Assembly (NCBI GenBank): GCA_027924585.1
Contig: BSBM01000597.1
Span: 1,199,501-1,263,500, forward strand
DNA from: Larix kaempferi
Taxonomy: Eukaryota; Streptophyta; Pinopsida; Pinales; Pinaceae
Direction of reading: 5' to 3'
Length of the DNA stretch: 64,000 nucleotides
The translations under genes were made by a program, and so were the position numbers. The notes beneath the pieces are model-generated. The model saw only the letters and a list, made by a program, of their open reading frames with translations. It was not told where the DNA came from and did no database searches. Positions within the stretch are counted from its first letter, which is position 1. Each line of letters starts with the position of its first letter. Shown piece after piece: positions 57,758 to 64,000 of this stretch.

Positions 57758-58795
57758 TAACACCCCGATTTTGACCATGTCACATTAAACATGTAAATGA
57801 TGTAATATTGTTATAAAATTGTGGTGAGGATCTCAAGGCCAAGGCTCCACCATTTATTTATTGTTTATGTATCGAAAATTAAAAATAAATGCGTGTGGCT
57901 CGCGTGCTAGCATGGCACGATGGAAATTGTAAATATGATGTAAATGTATTTTAATAAAAAATACCCACAACTAGCTATACAATGCAACAAGAGTATGGGG
58001 TATGATTTTTACAAGGAATAGGGAGGGAAATATTCAAACCCTTGAAGCCAATAGTTTCAATCCAAGTGTCAATGAGAGAACCCATGAACCATTAACTACC
58101 CTTATTGACTTGTACACCTAATCATTTAATTCTTCCAAGAGGTGGTTGAGATAGTTATTGTTTTGGGAAATGGAACATATGGCTGTCCAATTTCATGTAT
58201 GGGCAAGCCATCATTTTGGAAACAATGTTTTCCTTCCTGGGAAAGAAAATACCCACAAATTTGCTTCTCGATCCATCATCCATTCATCAGTTTGGCTCCC
58301 TCATGCAGTTTTGTCTTGCTGGGTGTTTTCCTCCATGAAATTTCTGAGTTTCCCTCATTTTGTAGCTGGGAAATACATTTTTGGTGTTGCAGAATGCTTG
58401 GGAGGAATGGAATTCTGATTTTGGGGTCCATAGAGGCCATTTTTTCCCTCTGAATTCCATATACCTGTTGGATAAATCATTTTTTGTTCCCTGTGGTAAT
58501 TTCCCCCTCTCAAATTTTCATTTTCTATGCCCAACAATTGTGCCTTGCTATGTGTGGGAGATTTTCCATAATTTGGGTTATATGTGTCCCTTGTTTTGAC
58601 GAGTAGAAGAGGATTTATAATTGGATTGATAAACCTATTGAAGAGACTAACATCATCAAATATGATAGGGCTTTGGTTTCCTTTCTATGCACACCCTAAA
58701 GAGCACTAGAACGGAAGGTATGTCATGAGGAACTGTGGAGCAGTGAAGGGGATACTTCCTTATGTTGGGTGTGTAGGTATTGTGGGGGCCAAGCT
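57758..58795 (+). repeat. Truncated LTR related to the solo LTR at 37030
   Basis: It begins TAACACCCCGATTTTGACC directly against the GA satellite and shares long stretches with 37050-38140 (GTAAATGATGTAA, CTCAAGGCCAAGG, TTTATGTATCG, GTTGGGTGTGTAGG). The match stops at about 58795, so the last 500 bp or so of the LTR are missing. The first two bases of the usual TG are not present. No target duplication could be found. Confidence 0.75.
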
Positions 58796-58815
58796 AGCTA
58801 GGTATTGTATAGGTA

Positions 58816-59875
58816 TGTAATATCCTAAGAAATTAATTCCAAGGATATTATCACTATATAAAAATTTAAAACATGAATTAACCAACACTAAAACTAGTCA
58901 TCAAAACTAGTAGGAGAAAAACCAAACTTGGATACAGATAAACCCATCAAGGCTTGAGTTTTGAACTCTTTTGGATATGAAAAATATGTTAGTGAGTGTG
59001 AAGAAGCATGGATAATATAATCAATACCATATTCATATTCCTATGCACAAGTTACCAGGACCATTTATGTTTCAACAACAACTATCGTTGAAGTCTACTC
59101 CAAGGCTTCCTAGGTACACTAACAGATGCATACTAGACTCTTACACTTACACTTGAAAGAAACCAAATGGTGTATAGCAAGTATTTTACCCATAATATAC
59201 TATTGGACATGAGTTACATAGGTTTTTGGAGGATTTGACAGTGTTTGGAGGCAAAAGGAGGAAGAGCGCTATGTAGGACTACTCAACTAGCCAACTTTCA
59301 GACTCTCCCAAATAGGAAGAGAGGGATACTAATCATTAGTATGAGACTTGTATGGGATTCATAAATTTATTAAGAACCCCATATGACTGACATAATGGGA
59401 AATTGGAAACCATATGAATTTTAATTAATAATACTGCAAAACTAGTAAATTAATAAGGCCTAAAGAGCTATTCTTGATAAATATGAGCACAAAAATCCTC
59501 TAAGGCTCTCGCATTATTATTATGATGATCAATATGAAACATACATGAATTAAATTATATCATAAAACAATAATGGAGGATACTAAGTATCAATTTGAGG
59601 TATTTTGATCCCATTCTTCACAGAGAGTCTCTAATCTTGAAATTCTTACAATGCTAAGAGTAGAATGCTTCTAAGAAGAGAAGAAGAAGGAGTGTATTAA
59701 CTGGATATCCAACATATATGAATAATGAGAATCTGGATGCTCATAGAAGGTGCAATAGGCTTTAATGGTTGCTCGCAGGGAACAGTTATTAATTTCTAAC
59801 TTTTATTTTCTCCTAGACCCTTAGGGACTAAAGGGGTCCAAGACTTGACCAAGTAACCACTAAGGAAGGAAGATT
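58816..59875 (-). repeat. Candidate LTR of the minus-strand chromovirus remnant
   Basis: An AT-rich interval of about 1.06 kb lies downstream (in minus orientation) of the chromodomain and of a purine tract (GGGAGGGGAGAA on the minus strand, about 59892-59881). Its plus-strand left end TGTAATATCC is roughly inverted relative to its right end GGAAGATTA. There is no second LTR to confirm it, so the ends are tentative. Confidence 0.4.
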
Positions 59876-60048
59876 AAATTTCTCCCCTCCCAAGATTGCT
59901 TGTCCTCAAGAAGGTGCAATCTTGGATGCTGCAAAATCTGTTCACCTTCCCAAGTTGCATCTTCAACTGCACTAGATATTCTTTGATAGTTCTGCTCCTC
60001 AACTTCCTCTCTCTGACCTACAAATTTTTCTTCTGGATCTAGGACCAA
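59860..60048 (-). pseudogene. Chromodomain-region fragment of a chromovirus
   Basis: The minus strand reads SSAVEDATWEGEQILQHPRL then HLLEDKQSWEGRNL, matching the chromodomain end EATWE....I...+P.L.LEDK...G of plant chromoviruses. It sits at the 3' end of the element, next to the purine tract. Confidence 0.7.
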
Positions 60049-60310
60049 ATGTCCTTCATCATCAAGGAGGAAACTCTCTTGACACTGTCACTTGCTATCC
60101 TAGTGCTTTATTTAGGAAGGACACATGGAAAACATTATGTATCTGTCTTTCTAAGGCAATTCTAGTTCATAGGAAACTTCACCGATTTTACTTATGATTT
60201 TGTATGGACCATAGAACCTTGGCTGCAAATTTTCAGCCCCCTTTGAATTCAGAGACTATTTCCTATGGCTGCAACCTTAGATATACTAAATACCCTTATT
60301 GGAAGTTTCA

Positions 60311-61089
60311 TTATGTTCTGTGCTTATCTGCATTCACTTTCTCTTGGTTATGTGCAACCTGCAAGTTTTCCTTGAGTGCCCAGAGTATGTCTTGGATTTC
60401 TTGGAGCCAATACTTTGATTTTTGGGCTCTACAATCCCTAAATATCATATCTTCAAATGTGGGGGCTTCATACCCATACAAGGATTTTAATGGTGTCATC
60501 CCAATGGAGAGGTGGAAGGTAGTGTTATAGGAGAATTCTCACAAGTGTAGCCATGTGACCCATGCTTTTTGCTGCCCTGTGACATAATTTATGAGGTAAC
60601 CTTCGAGCCATTGGTTCACCCTCTAAGTTTGTCCATTATTGTGAGGATGATATATTGTGCTAAAGTTCAAACTAGATCCAACCAGCTAGAACAAAGTATG
60701 CCAGAAAACACTGGTGAATTTTCTATCTTGGTCACTTATATAGTCTTGGAAAGACCATGCAATTTGAACACTTCTTTAAAGAAAAGTGTAGCAACTTTGT
60801 TGGCTGTAATGGTTGATGTAATAGAAAAAAAGTGAGAAAAATTTTTCAATCTATCAACCACTACAAAAATTCTATCCTTACCTTGGGCTTTAGGCATCCC
60901 GATGATGAAATCCATGGAGACACTTTCCCACTTTTGTTCTAGAATTGGAAGGGGTTGAAGGAGGCCAACATGATGAGTGTGATCCACTTTGTTCTGTTGG
61001 CATGCAATGAACTCCATTACATGCCTTAACACATCATTTTTTAGGGCCTTCCAAGTGAACCTCCATAACATTCTACCCAACACTAGCAC
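60311..61089 (-). pseudogene. Chromovirus integrase fragment, minus strand
   Basis: From 61089 leftwards: MEFIACQQNKVDHTHHVGLL (end of the HHCC region; the first Cys of CxxC is lost), WESVSMDFIIGMP (first Asp), KDRIFVVVDRL, then in another frame ISDQDRKFTS (second Asp) and HPHNNGQT followed by a TAG at 60625-60623 in place of the catalytic Glu, then RVNQWLEG. The C-terminal part FHLSIGMTPLKSLYGYEAPTF and LQVAHNQEKVNADKHR (60311-60499) continues. No RT or gag was seen to the right, so the element is 5'-truncated. Confidence 0.82.
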
Positions 61090-61540
61090 GTATCCTATTT
61101 CATTAGTAAAAATGCCAAAATATTCTTTCTTTGTAGAAAGATCCTTTTATTTATTGGTTAAAATTCTCCACGTGGTTGAGGAAATAATATTATTTATTGT
61201 GAAGACGGTGAGTGATTCAACTAATCTCAGAAGTATTTGGACATAAAAGTTTTAATGGGCACCATTTCCTGGTAAATCGGGACATTTTCCGGCAAATAGA
61301 AGAGTTAACGCAGGTTCAACATGAGTTACGAAGCTATGAAGGTGGGTGTAAGATTCTTGAATCTGTAAATCGCATTCAATAACCAGTCTAATCCACGAGT
61401 GAAACCTGGAAGTAAAATAGTTTTTAATTTCTAATTGTTTAAGAAAACAGTGGCGCATTTATGTGATAGGAGTGGTGGAGTATACATTCCTGAGCATGAT
61501 CTGACTAGTAAAAACTGAGAAAATTATCCTCATTCATACC
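61090..61540. other. Stretch without recognisable gene
   Basis: No domain or repeat recognised. It may include the degraded upstream part of the minus-strand element. Confidence 0.5.
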
Positions 61541-61746
61541 CGATCACCCATTTGGTGGCGAACCGAAAAATAATCCAGGGAATAAATTAAACCGATAACG
61601 ATTTAAAAAAAAAATCATGGAAGAAATAATATTGGGAATGTTTCGATCACCCATTTGGCGGGGAACTGAAAAATAATCTAGGGAAGAAATTAAACCGATA
61701 ATCATTTTAAAAAAAAATCATGGAAGAAATAATATTGGGAAAGTTT
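61541..61746 (+). repeat. Tandem duplication, period 103 bp
   Basis: CGATCACCCATTTGG begins both at 61541 and 61644. The two units, about 90 percent alike by eye, share GAACCGAAAAATAATC / GAACTGAAAAATAATC, TTAAACCGATAA and ATCATGGAAGAAATAATATT. Only two copies are present. Confidence 0.85.
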
Positions 61747-62099
61747 TTCAAAAATTATTGTTTTTGGTGGTGATATTTGGCATGGTGATGAAAGAACGAA
61801 AACATGCCATTGTATCCATCCTTACCTTTGGCCATCAAGATGACTCACAACAAAGACAATTCTTGAAAATTCATCGAAGCAAAAATTTCTCTTGAAAATT
61901 TCATTGGGTTGAAGGTATGTCGTGCAGGCTAGAAAATTCATATGAATTCTGAATTTAACAGTGATTAAATAAAATGATTGGTTGACTCTCTAAATTTTGG
62001 AAATGATGTTTTAATTTCTAGAAATGATTTGTTTATCAAATGTAATGAGCCGTTGGTTACTTAAGCCCTTTTTTTCAACAATTCATCAATTTTTCCTAT
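61747..62099. other. Stretch without recognisable gene
   Basis: AT-rich sequence with no recognised coding or repeat feature, leading into the satellite at about 62100. Confidence 0.5.
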
Positions 62100-64000
62100 G
62101 GCGAGCATGTTTTTTTTAGGGTGCAAAACAAGCAGAATGGTTTTTTTGGCAGGAAAATATCTCCTTTACCAGAGAATTTCTTGCACATGTGACTATCAGG
62201 AAGTAAACTAAAACCATCACTGGATAACTACTTCAACAAGGAACAAGTTCATGTCAATTGATGAATTTATCCCCAGAAGGACAGCTCCTGGCGGGCATTT
62301 CCAAATAGCCCCTTAACCTTGTGATTTTAACACCTAGCCTAATTTCACTTGCTCTTAAAATGCAAAACACGGTTTTTCACACTTTGGCAGGTTAATTTCT
62401 TTCACATGCAACCATCATAAGGAAAATTGAAAGGATGGATGGATAACCACTTCAATAAGGAACATATATATGTCACCCTTTAAATTGTTTGATACACAAA
62501 CATCATCTGGCGGGCATTTGAAACTAGCTTTTTAAACTGCTAATTCAACACTTAGGCAAAAAATTGTCAAACCCTAGGGTAACATGAGGAGATTTTTATT
62601 TTCATCAAATTGGAAGTGTGAGACACCCAGTGTATAGAGGCCAACAAGGTGATTTCATCCAGACCAATTTCATCCTTTGAAACTTCTTTCTCTCTCCTTG
62701 GAGGACATTTTTCTGGAGCGGTGCAAATCAAGCCTGGAGTCACTATTGGCATATCAATATATTCACCTACAGAGACTCTTTGGACAAACCAATGATATAG
62801 TTGGATGCACAAATAAACAGTTTAGAGACCCATACCCAAAAAGTATTTTAAGACATCAACCATAGGAAATGGCGAGCATTTTACTGAGGTCACTTAGGAA
62901 TTTTTACCAGTAATTTTATACTTAGACAATTTTTGCATTTTCCTAGACTGGAGCAATCTTCCTGAAACACTGTTTTTGCAGACCCATAACTTCCTTTTTA
63001 GAAACTCTCAAGACAATCGGAGACCATGGTCAAGTAGACAAATCAACAAGCTACAACCTGAACTATGGGGCGGGCATTTACCTTAACCTATGAATTATGG
63101 TGGGCAATTTTACTACCACTGGTGCAAAAAAATCCTGAAACCCTGTTTTGGTAGGCCTTTAACTTTGTCATCAAAGACCCTCTTTGAGAACTGAGACCAT
63201 GGTAAGATAACCTCTTCAACAAGATATAGCATTATAGTTTTAGATCATTTTTATCATTCTCTTATGAGGTACGGCGGGAAATTTCCCAAGGCCACTTGGA
63301 CCAATTTTCCAACACTTAGCCATTTTTCAGAATTTGGACCTCTTTTGTTTATTTTGTTCTTAATATGCAAAACAATATTTTTCCTACTTTGGAAGGTTGA
63401 TTTCCTGCACATGTGACTATCAGGAAGTAAACTGAAACCATCACTGTATAGCTACTTCAACAAGGAACAATTTCATGTCAACTAATAAATTTATCCCCAC
63501 AAGGATAGTTCACGGCGGGCATTTCCAAATAGCCCAATAACCTTGTGATTTTAACATCTAGCCTAATTTCACTTGTTCTTAATATGCAAAACAAGTTTTT
63601 TCTCACTTTGGCAGGTTAATTTCTTGCACATGTGACCATCATAAGGAAAAATGAAAGCATGGCTGGATAACCACTTCAACAAGGAACAAATACATATCAC
63701 CCTTTAAATTTGTTGATACATACACATCATCTGGAGGGCATTTGAAACTAGCTTTTTAAACTACTAATTCAACACTTATACAAAAAATTGTCAAACCCTA
63801 GGGTAACATGAGATTTTTATTTTCATCAAATTGGAAGTGTGAGACACCCAATGGATAGAGGCCAACAAGGTGATTCCATCCAGACCAATTTCATCCTTTG
63901 AGACCTCTTTCTCTCTCCTCGGCGGGCATTTTTCTGGAGTAATGCAAATCAAACTAAGAGGCACATTTGGCAGATCAATATCTTCATCTACAAAGAATTT
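62100..64000 (+). repeat. Satellite with 1224-bp higher-order repeat of six monomers of about 200 bp
   Basis: The motif GGCGGGCATTT or a near variant occurs at 62100, 62290, 62509, 62700, 62871, 63069, 63273, 63514, 63733 and 63921. The last three copies lie 1224, 1224 and 1221 bp after those at 62290, 62509 and 62700, and the sequence around them matches much better at that distance than between neighbours. Each monomer also tends to carry ACTTCAACAAGGAAC, a GACCAT word, TTTAACACTTAGCC and a GCAAAAC..TGTTTTT segment. The array continues past the right edge. Confidence 0.85.

Noticed and set aside
62100-64000. Regularly spaced GGCGGGCATTT boxes as a possible CRISPR-like array
   Set aside because: The repeats are short, imperfect and the spacers are themselves homologous at 1224 bp. 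This is a eukaryotic satellite.

Overview
The window looks like repeat-dominated DNA from a large land-plant genome. A gymnosperm or conifer is plausible because of the very long LTRs, heavy nesting and lack of intact genes, but nothing here identifies the species. I found no intact host gene and no tRNA or rRNA gene. Nearly all recognisable coding sequence belongs to decayed retrotransposons.

Layout. 1-4.66 kb is a decayed plant LINE on the minus strand (ORF1 with a DUF4283-like/zinc-knuckle region, then endonuclease, reverse transcriptase and C-terminal region), running off the left edge. 4.66-8.2 kb has no recognisable gene, only small repeats. From 8.2 to 57.76 kb the base layer is a strand-asymmetric purine (GA) satellite. 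Three LTR retrotransposons split it into four blocks that add up to about 8.2 kb. The insertions are: (i) a Ty1/copia element at 9406-16127 with three LTRs; (ii) a Ty3/gypsy element of about 21 kb at 18176-39293 with LTRs of about 6.2 kb, whose 3' LTR carries a 1.64-kb solo LTR; (iii) a Ty3/gypsy chromovirus at 40791-54355 with 4.65-kb LTRs and a perfect 5-bp target duplication. To the right lie a truncated relative of the solo LTR (57.76-58.8 kb), a minus-strand chromovirus remnant (integrase plus chromodomain, about 58.8-61.1 kb), a 103-bp tandem duplication, and a second satellite with a 1224-bp higher-order repeat built from six monomers of about 200 bp (62.1 kb to the window end).

The most unusual object is the 21-kb Ty3/gypsy element. 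Each LTR holds a TATA-like box, a candidate leader intron of about 1.17 kb with matching GT/AG sites in both copies, and a degraded ORF of about 3.1 kb (roughly 1045 codons before decay) predicted to have a globular N-terminal region and a long coiled coil. I do not recognise the protein. The same element has an RNase H of the second (archaeal-like, aRH) type upstream of the reverse transcriptase, while the usual gypsy RNase H downstream has lost its first catalytic Asp.

Relative ages, judged only by eye from LTR pairs, suggest that the 21-kb element is oldest, the solo LTR landed in it later, and the 13.6-kb chromovirus is youngest. Every coding region shown has stops or frameshifts, so no element appears autonomous now.
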